A stretch of DNA of 64,000 bases from Ensifer adhaerens (GTDB taxonomy: Bacteria > Pseudomonadota > Alphaproteobacteria > Rhizobiales > Rhizobiaceae), in NCBI RefSeq assembly GCF_002007205.1, contig NZ_LAZS01000005.1, forward strand, positions 1,426,001-1,490,000, written 5' to 3'. The notes beneath the pieces are model-generated. The model made no database searches and was not told the origin of the DNA. It saw only the letters and a list, made by a program, of their open reading frames with translations. Below, one piece after another: positions 1 to 8,401 of this stretch; within the stretch, counting starts at the first letter, position 1, and every line of letters begins with the position of its first letter. The position numbers and the translations under genes were made by a program.

Positions 1-873
1 GATCGCGGGGAGCCGGTCGAAAACCCGGTCAAGATCGAGCAGTTGCTGCATTTCGAGCCGGAAGAGGAAGAAGACGACGTCGTGATCGAAGAGGATCTCG
101 ACGAGGAAGAAGCAGAAGAAATCGTCGGCGAGCAGCGCCCGGAACAGCCGAAGGCCGCCGCGCAGTCGGACGACCAGGGCGGTCGCAAGCGCAAGCGTCG
201 TCGCCGCCGTCGCGGCAAGGGCGGCCAGCAGGCCGAGGGTGGCGCTCTCCAGGTCTCCGAATCGGCAGGTGATGCCGAAGACGGTTCCGATGAGGACGAA
301 GGAGACGACGAGGGCGTCGATGCGGAAGCCACGACCGCCGATGGCGATCAGAAGCGCAAGCGCCGCCGCCGCGGTAAGCGCGGTGGTCGCCGCAACCGTC
401 CGGAAGGCGAAGGTGAAGGCCAGCTCGAAGCCGATGCCGACGCGAAAGCCGGCGACGATGGCGCCGAAGAAGCCGAAGCCGTAGAGGCCCCGGCCGCTGC
501 AGCCGAGGTCGAAGTGGCTGTCGCCGTCGAGGAAACGGCTGTGGTTGCCGAAGAAGCCGAGCTGGCGGACGTAAAGCCGGCCAAGCCGAAGCGCACCCGC
601 AAGAAGGCCGTCAAGGCTGAAGAACCGGCCGTGAGCGTCGACGAAGTTGCCCAGGCAGCGATCGAAGACCAGCCGGCCGTTGCCGACCCCACCGTCGAGG
701 CGGTGGAAGAAGCGGCGGCCGATCTGGCCGAAGCCAAGCCGGTGCGCGCGAACCGCGACCTCTCGAAGATCGCTTCCGAGCCGGTGGTGACATCGAGCGC
801 GACGAAGCCCGAAGAGGAAGAGCCGGCCAAGCCGAAAAAGGGCGGCTGGTGGCAGCGCCGCGGCTTCTTCTAA
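1..873 (+). CDS. rne: Ribonuclease E, C-terminal part (5' end outside window)
   Basis: The frame is open from the first base and ends at 873, leaving 290 residues of the tail of a larger protein. RNase E is the endonuclease scaffold of the RNA degradosome. What is visible is the low-complexity, non-catalytic half: an acidic Glu/Asp run early on, two arginine-rich clusters (about 183-225 and 352-400) that look like RNA-binding sites, an Ala/Glu/Val-rich middle, and a short C-terminus ending GGWWQRRGFF. That ending and the alternating acidic and Arg-rich blocks are typical of alphaproteobacterial RNase E. The catalytic S1/DNase I-like half lies off the left edge, so the call rests on composition, the tail motif and recalled synteny. 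An intrinsic terminator follows at once. Confidence 0.85.
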   Translation, partial: DRGEPVENPVKIEQLLHFEPEEEEDDVVIEEDLDEEEAEEIVGEQRPEQPKAAAQSDDQGGRKRKRRRRRRGKGGQQAEGGALQVSESAGDAEDGSDEDEGDDEGVDAEATTADGDQKRKRRRRGKRGGRRNRPEGEGEGQLEADADAKAGDDGAEEAEAVEAPAAAAEVEVAVAVEETAVVAEEAELADVKPAKPKRTRKKAVKAEEPAVSVDEVAQAAIEDQPAVADPTVEAVEEAAADLAEAKPVRANRDLSKIASEPVVTSSATKPEEEEPAKPKKGGWWQRRGFF

Positions 874-910
874 GAAGCCGTGCGGCGAGCGCCAAAGTCT
901 GAAAAACACG

Positions 911-938
911 AAAGGCCCGGAGTGATCCGGGCCTTTTC
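911..938 (+). terminator. Intrinsic terminator after rne
   Basis: A GC-rich 11-bp stem (AAAGGCCCGGA paired with TCCGGGCCTTT) with a 4-nt GTGA loop runs into a short T-rich stretch (TTTTCC). It lies 38 bases after the rne stop and before the convergent aminotransferase gene, so it may act in both directions. Confidence 0.85.
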
Positions 939-989
939 CTTTGGGTGGATGACAGAAGGGACTTTACCCCTGCCCGTTTATTCAGACGG

Positions 990-2207
990 TCACGCGAGCC
1001 AGCGCGCGATCCTGTCCATGGCCTCGACCATGTCGGCTTCGGCGCCGGCATAGGAAAAGCGCATCGTGCGATGCCCTTCCAGCGGATCGAAATCGAACCC
1101 CGGGGTTGCCGCGACATTGATCTCGGCGAGCATCCGCCTGGCAAAGGCCATGCTGTCATTGGTAAAGCGGGTGACATCCGCATAGGCGTAGAACGCACCA
1201 TCCATCGGCGAGGCGATCGAGAAGCCGATTTCCGGCAAGCGCTTCAAGAGCATTTCCCGATTGGCCGCATAGGCCGCCTTGTAGCGGTCGAGTTCCTCAT
1301 GCGCGTCGAGCGCGGCTTCAGCCGCGATCTGCGACAGTTCTGGCGGCGAAATATAAAGGCTCTGGGCGATGCGCTCGAAGCCACGCACCTTGTCCGCCGG
1401 CAGCACCATCCAGCCGATCCGCCAGCCCGTCATGCAGTAGTATTTCGAGAAGGAGTTGATGACGACGACGTCGTCGGTGACCTCCAGCGCGCTTGCCTCT
1501 TCGCCGGCGAAAGTCAGCCCGTGATAGATTTCGTCGGAGATGAAGGCGATCTTTTCCGCCCGGCAATAGTCGGCGAGCGCCTTCAGCCCTGCCCTGCCCG
1601 TCACGGTGCCGGTCGGGTTTGCCGGGCTCGCCAAAAGCACGCCCTTCAATGGCCGGCCTATTTTGGCAGCGGCACGCGAAAGACTTTCCGGCGTCAGCGT
1701 GAAGCCGGTCTCGGCATTGGCCTCGACCTCGACGACCGTAAGGCCGAGGGCCGCCAGGATGTTGCGGTAGGCCGGATAACCGGGCCGCGCGATGGCAACA
1801 CAATCGCCGGGATCGAAGAGTGCCAGAAAAGCAAGGTTGAAGCCGGCGGACGAACCGGTGGTGACCGCAACCCGCTGCGGATCAAGGCGAATGCCGTGGC
1901 GTTTCTCATAGTGCCCGGCGATTGCAGTTCGGAGCGACAGAGTGCCGAGCGCGTCCGTATAGCCGAGCCGGCCATGCTCAAGCGCCCTGCGTGCCGCTTC
2001 CAGCGCCGCCTTCGGTGCCGGATGCGCCGGCTGCCCGACAGCCATCGAAATGACGGGATGGCCGGCATCCCGGCGGCGGGTGGCTTCGGCCAGCACGTCC
2101 ATCGCGTGGAAAGGCTCGACGGCACTGCGTTTAGACAAATCTACCAATGGAAAATCCTCGACATGCGGCTGTTCCTCAGCCCTTTGCCCGATGAAAATGA
2201 CCTTCAC
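990..2207 (-). CDS. Pyridoxal-phosphate-dependent aminotransferase, class I/II
   Basis: Fold-type I aminotransferase. Counting from the furthest upstream possible start (GTG at 2264), the NPTG motif is near residues 216-219, the SDEIYHG motif with the PLP-N1 Asp near 244, and the Schiff-base lysine in NSFSKYY near 274, followed by the WRIGW segment. These fit the aspartate/aromatic aminotransferase subgroup; the substrate cannot be read from sequence. There is no ATG before residue 55, which would cut into the conserved RSAVxPF N-terminus. The start is therefore GTG at 2207 (chosen, 405 residues) or GTG at 2264, neither with a strong ribosome binding site. It is convergent with rne and divergent from the DsbA-like gene. 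Confidence 0.85.
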   Translation of the reverse strand: MKVIFIGQRAEEQPHVEDFPLVDLSKRSAVEPFHAMDVLAEATRRRDAGHPVISMAVGQPAHPAPKAALEAARRALEHGRLGYTDALGTLSLRTAIAGHYEKRHGIRLDPQRVAVTTGSSAGFNLAFLALFDPGDCVAIARPGYPAYRNILAALGLTVVEVEANAETGFTLTPESLSRAAAKIGRPLKGVLLASPANPTGTVTGRAGLKALADYCRAEKIAFISDEIYHGLTFAGEEASALEVTDDVVVINSFSKYYCMTGWRIGWMVLPADKVRGFERIAQSLYISPPELSQIAAEAALDAHEELDRYKAAYAANREMLLKRLPEIGFSIASPMDGAFYAYADVTRFTNDSMAFARRMLAEINVAATPGFDFDPLEGHRTMRFSYAGAEADMVEAMDRIARWLA

Positions 2208-2380
2208 AAGTCCGCGAGTGCCGTATTTCCGCCGATTTTGCCGTTTCGTTTCCGCGGCACCCACCCTATGCTGCCAGCATATTGCGGATCAGAGGATTCC
2301 TGTTGCCTTTCCGAAGTGCCGGTTGACCCGGCGATATGAGATGGACGACACACGGGATACGCAAGGACAACGAGGTAGAA

Positions 2381-3148
2381 ATGAATTTCAGCACCAAGAT
2401 GATTGCCGCCGGAACGCTCGCAGCGCTCGTGGCCGGGGTCAGCCTGCCGCAGAACGCACTCGCGCTCGACGCGAAAGAGAAGGAAGAGATCGGCGCCTTC
2501 ATCAAGGAATACCTGATCGCCAATCCCGAGATCATGCTCGAGGTCCAGGAGGCGCTGACGACGAAACAGCGCGCCAAGCAGCAGGAAGCGGCCGAAGGCA
2601 CGATCACCGAGAACAGGAAGGCGATCTTCAATTCCGACTTCGACATGGTGCTTGGCAATCCCAAGGGCGACGTCACCGTTGTCGAGTTTTATGATTACAA
2701 CTGCGGCTACTGCAAACGCGCGCTCTCCGACATGGACGACATCCTCGCCAAGGACAAGAACGTCCGCTTCGTGCTGAAGGAACTGCCGATCCTCGGTCCG
2801 GATTCGCTTGCCGCCCACAAGGTGAGCGCCGCCTTCCGCCTGGTCGCGCCGGAGAAATTCGGCGACTTCCACCGTGCGCTGCTCGGCGGGGAAGACCGCG
2901 CCACCGAGGAAACCGCGCTCGCGGTTGCCGCCAAGCTCGGCGTCTCCGAAAAGGATCTGCGCGCCAAGATGGAAAAGGAGCCGCATGATGCGGCCGTGCG
3001 CGAGGCCTATGGTCTTGCCAACGACCTCGGCATCACCGGAACCCCCTCCTACGTCATCGGCAACGAAGCGGTCTTCGGGGCCGTCGGCGCCGAAGAGATC
3101 GAGGGCAAGGTCGCCAATATGCGCGAATGCGGCAAGACCGCCTGCTGA
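2381..3148 (+). CDS. Secreted DsbA-family thiol:disulfide oxidoreductase
   Basis: A 255-residue protein starting at an ATG preceded by GAGGTAG. It has a classical signal peptide (about residues 1-29, ending ALA), a helical segment rich in Glu/Lys/Gln that contains the NPEIMLE motif common in ScsC/Com1-like DsbA proteins, and a thioredoxin fold. The active-site CGYC is at residues 108-111 and the cis-proline loop is GTPSYVIG near residue 220. It probably forms or isomerises disulfides in periplasmic proteins. An upstream in-frame start at 2336 would put 15 extra residues before the signal peptide and is less likely. No DsbB-like partner is in the window. Confidence 0.88.
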   Translation: MNFSTKMIAAGTLAALVAGVSLPQNALALDAKEKEEIGAFIKEYLIANPEIMLEVQEALTTKQRAKQQEAAEGTITENRKAIFNSDFDMVLGNPKGDVTVVEFYDYNCGYCKRALSDMDDILAKDKNVRFVLKELPILGPDSLAAHKVSAAFRLVAPEKFGDFHRALLGGEDRATEETALAVAAKLGVSEKDLRAKMEKEPHDAAVREAYGLANDLGITGTPSYVIGNEAVFGAVGAEEIEGKVANMRECGKTAC

Positions 3149-3254
3149 CGAACCTTCCCATGACTGTGGACAAATCCCGCGGGGGCCCAAAGGGCTTTTC
3201 CTCGCGGGACCATCAGTCTATAGGTAACCCTCCATGACCGGACCGGAATCCCTT

Positions 3255-3701
3255 ATGCCATCGACCATTTTCGTGCTGAACGGCCCCAACCTGAATGCGC
3301 TGGGCAAGCGCGAGCCGGGTATTTATGGCGGCCAGACGCTGGCCGACATCGAGGCGATGTGCAAGGCGGAAGGCAAGACGCTCGGCTTCGACGTCGAATT
3401 CCGCCAGTCGAACCATGAGGGAACGCTGGTCGATTGGCTGCACGAGGCCGGCAACGTCGCCGCAGGCGTGGCGATCAATCCGGCCGCCTATGGCCACACG
3501 TCGATCGCGCTTCACGACGCCATCCGCGCTATCGGCATTCCGGTGGTCGAACTGCACCTCTCGAACATACATGCGCGTGAGGAGTTCCGCCACAAGTCGA
3601 TGATCGCACCCGCCGTCAAGGGCGTCATCTGCGGCTTCGGCGCCCAGAGTTACATTCTTGCGCTGCATGCGCTAAAGAACCTGACAAATTCGTCGAAATA
3701 A
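3255..3701 (+). CDS. aroQ: 3-dehydroquinate dehydratase, type II
   Basis: Catalyses the third step of the shikimate pathway (3-dehydroquinate to 3-dehydroshikimate). The 148-residue protein has the type II signatures: FVLNGPNLN near the N-terminus, the catalytic Tyr24 in GIYGG, RQSNHEG, Asn75 and His81 in NPAAYGHTS, and the HLSNIHAREEFRHKS block that holds the substrate-binding His and Arg. I chose the ATG at 3255 because it directly precedes the conserved strand; an in-frame ATG at 3234 would add 7 residues. The gene is 25 bases upstream of accB, the order aroQ-accB-accC common in proteobacteria, and probably co-transcribed. Confidence 0.95.
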   Translation: MPSTIFVLNGPNLNALGKREPGIYGGQTLADIEAMCKAEGKTLGFDVEFRQSNHEGTLVDWLHEAGNVAAGVAINPAAYGHTSIALHDAIRAIGIPVVELHLSNIHAREEFRHKSMIAPAVKGVICGFGAQSYILALHALKNLTNSSK

Positions 3702-3726
3702 AAAGAACACAAGAGGCTCATATTCC

Positions 3727-4206
3727 ATGGCTGACAAGAAACCAGGTATCGACCAGGCGCTGATCCGCGACCTCGCCAACATTCTCAAGGACACCGATCT
3801 GACCGAGATCGAAGTCGAGCAGGACGACCTGCGCATTCGTGTCTCGCGCAACGGCACGCCGGTTGCCATGCCGATGGCCATGCCGCAGATGCCGGCTTAC
3901 CAGATGCCCGCCGCAGCGGCCGCGCCGGCAAACGCCGTTGCCGCTCCCGCCGCCGAGAGCGCCCGTGCATCGAAGAATGCCGTGACCGCGCCGATGGTCG
4001 GCACTGCCTATCTGTCGCCGGCGCCGGGCGCCCGCCCCTTCGTTGAAGTCGGCGCTACCGTCAAGGAAGGCCAGACGATCCTGATCATCGAAGCGATGAA
4101 GACGATGAACCAGATCCCGGCTCCGCGCTCGGGCAAGGTCACCGAAATCTTCGTCCAGGACGCAGCCCCCGTCGAATATGGCGAACCGCTGATCGTAATC
4201 GAATAA
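3727..4206 (+). CDS. accB: Biotin carboxyl carrier protein of acetyl-CoA carboxylase
   Basis: A 159-residue carrier that shuttles carboxybiotin between biotin carboxylase and carboxyltransferase in the first step of fatty acid synthesis. Residues 1-45 are the conserved N-terminal region, 46-85 a Met/Pro/Ala-rich flexible linker, and about 86-159 the biotinyl domain. The biotinylated lysine is K125 in EAMKTMN (the canonical form is EAMKMMN). It lies 12 bases before accC. The ligase that would attach biotin, birA, is also in this window at 49212-49979. Confidence 0.96.
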   Translation: MADKKPGIDQALIRDLANILKDTDLTEIEVEQDDLRIRVSRNGTPVAMPMAMPQMPAYQMPAAAAAPANAVAAPAAESARASKNAVTAPMVGTAYLSPAPGARPFVEVGATVKEGQTILIIEAMKTMNQIPAPRSGKVTEIFVQDAAPVEYGEPLIVIE

Positions 4207-4218
4207 GGCGGCGCGGCG

Positions 4219-5562
4219 ATGATCTCGAAAATTCTCATTGCCAATCGCGGCGAAATCGCCCTTCGCGTGCTTCGTGCCTGCAAGGAACTCGGCATCGCCA
4301 CGGTCGCCGTTCACTCCACGGCCGACGCCGATGCCATGCATGTGCGCCTCGCCGACGAGAGCGTCTGCATCGGCCCGCCGCCCTCGCGCGATAGCTATCT
4401 GAACATTCACCAGATCGTCGCCGCCTGCGAAATCACCGGTGCCGATGCCGTGCATCCGGGCTACGGCTTCCTGTCGGAAAACGCCAAATTCGCCGAAATC
4501 CTCGAAGCGCACGACATCACCTTCATCGGCCCGACGGCGGAACACATCCGCATCATGGGTGACAAGATCACCGCCAAGAAGACAGCGCAGGAACTTGGCA
4601 TCCCGGTCGTTCCGGGCTCCGACGGCGAAGTGAAGCCCGAGAACGCGCTCGAAGTCGCCCGCAAGATCGGCTTCCCGGTGCTGATCAAGGCAACCGCCGG
4701 CGGCGGCGGCCGCGGCATGAAGGTCGCCCGCTCCGAAGCTGACCTCGAAGAGGCCGTGTCGACTGCCCGCGCCGAGGCGCTTGCCGCCTTCGGCAACGAC
4801 GCCGTCTACATGGAAAAGTACCTCGGCAAGCCACGTCACATCGAGATCCAGATCGTTGGCGACGGTGCCGGCAATGCTGTCCACCTCGGCGAACGCGACT
4901 GCTCACTGCAGCGCCGTCACCAGAAGGTCTGGGAAGAGGCAAACTCCCCGGCCCTCAACGTCGACCAGCGCATGAAGATCGGCCAGATCTGCGCCGATGC
5001 GATGAAGAAGCTGAAGTATCGCGGCGCCGGCACGATCGAGTTCCTCTATGAAAACGGCGAGTTCTATTTCATCGAGATGAACACCCGTCTTCAGGTCGAG
5101 CATCCGATCACCGAAGCGATCACCGGTATCGACCTGGTGCACGAGCAGATCCGCGTCGCCTCCGGCGGCGGCCTCTCGGTCCGGCAGGAAGACATCGTGT
5201 TCTCCGGCCACGCCATCGAATGCCGCATCAATGCCGAAGACCCGCGCACCTTCGTGCCCTCCCCGGGCACGATCACGCATTTCCATGCTCCGGGCGGCCT
5301 CGGCGTACGCGTCGATTCGGGTGCCTATCAGGGCTACCGGATCCCGCCTTACTACGACAGCCTGATCGGCAAGCTGATCGTGCACGGCCGCACCCGTGTC
5401 GAGTGCATGATGCGCCTGCGCCGCGTGCTTGACGAATTTGTCATCGACGGGATCAAGACGACGCTTCCGCTGTTCCAGGACCTGATCAATAATCAGGACA
5501 TTGCCAACGGCGACTATGACATCCACTGGCTGGAGAAGCATCTGGCCGCCACGTCCGAGTAA
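4219..5562 (+). CDS. accC: Biotin carboxylase subunit of acetyl-CoA carboxylase
   Basis: ATP-dependent carboxylation of the biotin on AccB. At 447 residues it matches the family length. Visible are the N-terminal biotin carboxylase domain ([12 protein letters not shown]), the ATP-grasp with its glycine-rich lid [12 protein letters not shown] near residues 157-168, the HQKVWEEA segment with the catalytic lysine, [14 protein letters not shown] with the catalytic arginine, and the C-terminal biotin carboxylase domain ([13 protein letters not shown]). It follows accB by 12 bases and is followed 10 bases later by aat. Confidence 0.97.
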   Translation: MISKILIANRGEIALRVLRACKELGIATVAVHSTADADAMHVRLADESVCIGPPPSRDSYLNIHQIVAACEITGADAVHPGYGFLSENAKFAEILEAHDITFIGPTAEHIRIMGDKITAKKTAQELGIPVVPGSDGEVKPENALEVARKIGFPVLIKATAGGGGRGMKVARSEADLEEAVSTARAEALAAFGNDAVYMEKYLGKPRHIEIQIVGDGAGNAVHLGERDCSLQRRHQKVWEEANSPALNVDQRMKIGQICADAMKKLKYRGAGTIEFLYENGEFYFIEMNTRLQVEHPITEAITGIDLVHEQIRVASGGGLSVRQEDIVFSGHAIECRINAEDPRTFVPSPGTITHFHAPGGLGVRVDSGAYQGYRIPPYYDSLIGKLIVHGRTRVECMMRLRRVLDEFVIDGIKTTLPLFQDLINNQDIANGDYDIHWLEKHLAATSE

Positions 5563-5572
5563 GGACCAGACG

Positions 5573-6187
5573 TTGAAAGGGACGCGCAGCAAGCAGCCCG
5601 ACATTACCCCGGACATGCTGCTGCGCGCCTATTCGATCGGCCTCTTTCCGATGGCCGATTCGGCCGACGACCCGGAGATCTTCTGGGTCGAGCCGGAAAT
5701 CCGCGGGGTCATCCCGCTCGCAGGCTTCCATGTCTCGCGGAGCCTTGCCAAGACCATCCGCCGAAACCCCTTCGATATCCGCTTCAACACCGCCTTCGAA
5801 GCGGTCATGGACGGCTGCGCGGCCCCTGCTCCCGATCGCCCGACGACTTGGATCAACAACAAGATCCGCACGCTCTATTCGACCCTGCACACCATGGGCT
5901 ACGCCCACAGCGTGGAGGCCTGGGAAGGCGAGCAGCTGGTCGGGGGACTTTACGGCGTTTCGCTCGGTTCCGCCTTCTTCGGCGAAAGCATGTTCTCCAG
6001 ACGCACCGACGCCTCGAAGGTCTGCCTCGTGCACCTGGTCGAGCGGCTGAAGGCGCGTGGCTTCGAACTGCTCGATACCCAGTTCACCACCGAGCACCTG
6101 AAGTCGTTCGGCGCCGTCGACGTGCCGAAGGCGGAATACGAGGTCATGTTGGCAAACGCGATGTCGTCGCCCGACCTCGCCTTTTAA
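5573..6187 (+). CDS. aat: Leucyl/phenylalanyl-tRNA-protein transferase
   Basis: Transfers Leu or Phe from tRNA to proteins with N-terminal Arg or Lys, marking them for ClpS/ClpAP (N-degron pathway). The 204-residue product carries [12 protein letters not shown] and [13 protein letters not shown] near the N-terminus and the core [22 protein letters not shown] chose the TTG at 5573 because it lies just past the accC stop with an AAGGA Shine-Dalgarno at 5561-5565. An in-frame ATG at 5501 lies inside accC and would add 24 unrelated residues. It is the last gene of the aroQ-accB-accC-aat run. Confidence 0.93.
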   Translation: MKGTRSKQPDITPDMLLRAYSIGLFPMADSADDPEIFWVEPEIRGVIPLAGFHVSRSLAKTIRRNPFDIRFNTAFEAVMDGCAAPAPDRPTTWINNKIRTLYSTLHTMGYAHSVEAWEGEQLVGGLYGVSLGSAFFGESMFSRRTDASKVCLVHLVERLKARGFELLDTQFTTEHLKSFGAVDVPKAEYEVMLANAMSSPDLAF

Positions 6188-6226
6188 CCAGACCGATTTT
6201 TAAAGAATGGGGATGCGGCCCGCCGC

Positions 6227-6712
6227 TCAGCGCTTCTGCGCGGTGTCCGGTGGCGGCAGGTCCGACGTCGCCTTGCAGGATTGCAGCCAGACGTCATAGA
6301 CCGGATGCTCGACGGCATTCAGGCCGGGGCTGTCGGCAAACATCCATCCGGTGAAGATGCGGCGGATCTTGCGGTCGAGGGTGATTTCCTCGACTTCGAC
6401 GAAGGTCGTGATCTTCTGCGCTTCCGTATCGTCACGGCTGTAGCAGACGCGCGGCGTAACCTGGAGAGCGCCGAACTGCACGGTCTCGCCGATATAGACG
6501 TCGAAGGTGGTGATCCGGCCGGTGATCTTGTCGATGCCGGAGAAAACGGCAACAGCGTTGGAAAGGCGGGCTGCGTCAACAGCTTCCGCAGATGCGACCA
6601 GCGGCAAGGCGGCAAGCAGGGACAAGCCCAAACGCCGTGTTCCTTGGCCGATTGCCTTGCGCAGATCAGAACCTGCCATTGTCGCCTGTCTCCCGCGTGT
6701 CCTGTTCGTCAT
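6227..6712 (-). CDS. DUF2155 domain-containing secreted protein
   Basis: A 161-residue protein with a signal peptide (hydrophobic stretch about residues 28-42, probable cleavage after ASAEA). The mature part matches the DUF2155 pattern: LDKITGR-like start (here IDKITGRITTFDV), a single VCYSRD segment, FVEVEE, and RRIFTGWMFADSPGLNAVEHPVYDVW near the C-terminus. Two cysteines remain that could form a disulfide. The family is alphaproteobacterial and its role is unknown. An alternative ATG at 6679 would shorten the signal peptide's basic end. It is convergent with aat and lies downstream of the NDUFA12 gene, an arrangement I recall from other rhizobia. Confidence 0.85.
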   Translation of the reverse strand: MTNRTRGRQATMAGSDLRKAIGQGTRRLGLSLLAALPLVASAEAVDAARLSNAVAVFSGIDKITGRITTFDVYIGETVQFGALQVTPRVCYSRDDTEAQKITTFVEVEEITLDRKIRRIFTGWMFADSPGLNAVEHPVYDVWLQSCKATSDLPPPDTAQKR

Positions 6713-6804
6713 CGATGGATTTCAGGCGCTAACCATCAATTGTGGCCGCGCCATGATCGAGGAACCTGTTCCGCGGTCCGTCGTCGTCACTGATAACAGA
6801 TTAT

Positions 6805-7200
6805 TCAGGAACCGGGCGTCCAGGCGTCGTAGTCGCCGGTCACGCGAGGGCGCTTGCCGGTCGCGGCAATCGAGCCCTGGGGACGGTAGGCGTTGGCCGT
6901 TCCGGTCGGGTTGGCGCGGTGCGCCTTCTGCCATTCGCGCGGCGTGTACTTTTCATCAGCCGGCGAAACGTCGGTCCGGTGATGCATCCAGCCGTGCCAG
7001 CCGGCCGGAATGGCGGAGGCTTCGGCGTAGCCGTTGTAGATCACCCAGCGGCGGGTGCGGCCTTCAGAGTCCTTGCCGCCCTGGTAGTAGACATTACCGA
7101 GCTCATCCTGACCGACGCGTTGACCGTGGCGCCAGGTGTGAAAGCGCGTTCCGATCGTCTGTTCGTTCCACCAGGTGAAAATCTGCAGCAGGAGCTTCAT
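6805..7200 (-). CDS. NDUFA12-family NADH:ubiquinone oxidoreductase accessory subunit
   Basis: A 131-residue homologue of mitochondrial complex I subunit NDUFA12 (B17.2), one of the few supernumerary subunits shared with alphaproteobacteria. Diagnostic segments are GTRFHTWRHGQRVGQDELGN, the RRWVIYNG strand and IPAGWHGWMHH, followed by a Pro/Arg-rich tail. The start at 7200 (MKLLLQIFTWW) is the family's usual start; an upstream in-frame start at 7248 would add 16 unlike residues. It should attach to the peripheral arm of the NDH-1 encoded by the nuo operon at the other end of this window. Confidence 0.92.
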   Translation of the reverse strand: MKLLLQIFTWWNEQTIGTRFHTWRHGQRVGQDELGNVYYQGGKDSEGRTRRWVIYNGYAEASAIPAGWHGWMHHRTDVSPADEKYTPREWQKAHRANPTGTANAYRPQGSIAATGKRPRVTGDYDAWTPGS

Positions 7201-7306
7201 GATGCCGTCCTTGACCGGCCGTTGGGAGGCGGCCAGATACCAAAACAATGTCCCCGCTTATGCCCCGGCGCTCATGGCTTGTCCAGTGATTCCGAGGCAA
7301 AGGCCG

Positions 7307-7777
7307 TCATTTCAACGGCATGCGAAAGCCGAAATGGCTGCGCGTGAAGCCTAGCCGCTCGTAGAAGCGGTGCGCGTCGGTGCGCAGGGCGTTGGAGCTG
7401 AGCTGCACCTTCTTTGCGCCCCTCTCCTGCGCCTCGGCGATCGCATGGCGCATCATGCGTTCGCCGATCCGGCGGCCACGCATATCCTTGCGGGTTTGAA
7501 CCGCCTCGACGACAAGGCTGGAGCTTCCGCGCCCCGACAGCGATGTGTGCAGCGCCGTCTGAAAAGTGCCGACGATCTCGCCGCCGAGCACCGCCACATA
7601 GAGCGTTTGCAACGACGAAAGAGCGATCTTCTCGAACGCAGCGACATAATCGCCAAAGGCCTCCGGATCGGTCGTGTCGCCATGGCCGCCGAGCGGATCG
7701 CCGGCGAAGATCTCGACGATCGCTTCAAGGTCTTTGCGCTCGGCTTTGCGGATCAAGAGATCGGTTGTCGCGTCCAT
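7307..7777 (-). CDS. GNAT-family N-acetyltransferase
   Basis: A 156-residue single-domain GNAT protein. The acetyl-CoA pyrophosphate loop is RGRRIGERMM around residues 106-115, after the strand LVVEAVQTRKD, and the C-terminal half ends in the usual RFYERLGF motif. The substrate cannot be deduced. It is separated by about 106 bases from the NDUFA12 gene and 121 bases from the next acetyltransferase, so it may have its own promoter. It is more similar in type to small-molecule or amino-group acetyltransferases than to RimI. Confidence 0.85.
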   Translation of the reverse strand: MDATTDLLIRKAERKDLEAIVEIFAGDPLGGHGDTTDPEAFGDYVAAFEKIALSSLQTLYVAVLGGEIVGTFQTALHTSLSGRGSSSLVVEAVQTRKDMRGRRIGERMMRHAIAEAQERGAKKVQLSSNALRTDAHRFYERLGFTRSHFGFRMPLK

Positions 7778-7898
7778 GGTTCCCCGCTCACATCGGTCGT
7801 CGGCAGCGGACCAAACACCCGAAGGTAACGGCTTGATGACAGTCCCCTAGTCTTCCGGGTTTTCCACAGATCCAAGGAAGCGACCGTGCGGAAAGCGG

Positions 7899-8399
7899 TT
7901 AACCTGGAAGCGGCTTCTCAAGGATGATGGCCGGCAGTCCGGATTGCTCGTCGCCGCAGTGGGCGATTTCACCCGCCTCGGCAAAGCCGTGGCTTCGGTA
8001 GAATGCCAAGGCGTGCAGGTTCTGCGGCTCGACCTCGACACGCATGCGCTCGGCGTCCGGGAAACAGGTCTCGAGTTCAGCGAAAATGTCGCGGCCAATC
8101 CCCTGCCGCTGGAATTTCGGCAGGACATAAAGCTGATGAAGCACCGCAGTCTTGGGCAGCGCGTCGGACATGGCGGCAAAGCCCATGCCGCCAAGCTGCC
8201 GTCCGTCGTCGGCCACCAGGAACTCCGCATTCTTGCGCGCGAGCCGGGCTTTGAGCGCCGGCAGGGAATGCCAGCGCTCCGTCAGTTCGTTGACCTTCTC
8301 GACACCGTAGAAGGTGTCATAGGTCGCGTGCCACGTTTCGACAAGCAGGGCGCGAACCTTGTCCAGATCGCGGTCGCTTGCCGTGCGCACGAAGAACAT
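7899..8399 (-). CDS. GNAT-family N-acetyltransferase, coupled to gatB
   Basis: A 166-residue GNAT protein with motif A QRQGIGRDIFAELE (RxxGIG loop) and a C-terminal ALAFYRSHGFAEAGE segment. Its ATG is two bases after the gatB stop, so it is very likely translated from the gatB message. The close pairing is positional only; a role in tRNA charging is not implied. Substrate unknown. Confidence 0.87.
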   Translation of the reverse strand: MFFVRTASDRDLDKVRALLVETWHATYDTFYGVEKVNELTERWHSLPALKARLARKNAEFLVADDGRQLGGMGFAAMSDALPKTAVLHQLYVLPKFQRQGIGRDIFAELETCFPDAERMRVEVEPQNLHALAFYRSHGFAEAGEIAHCGDEQSGLPAIILEKPLPG

Positions 8400-8401
8400 T
8401 G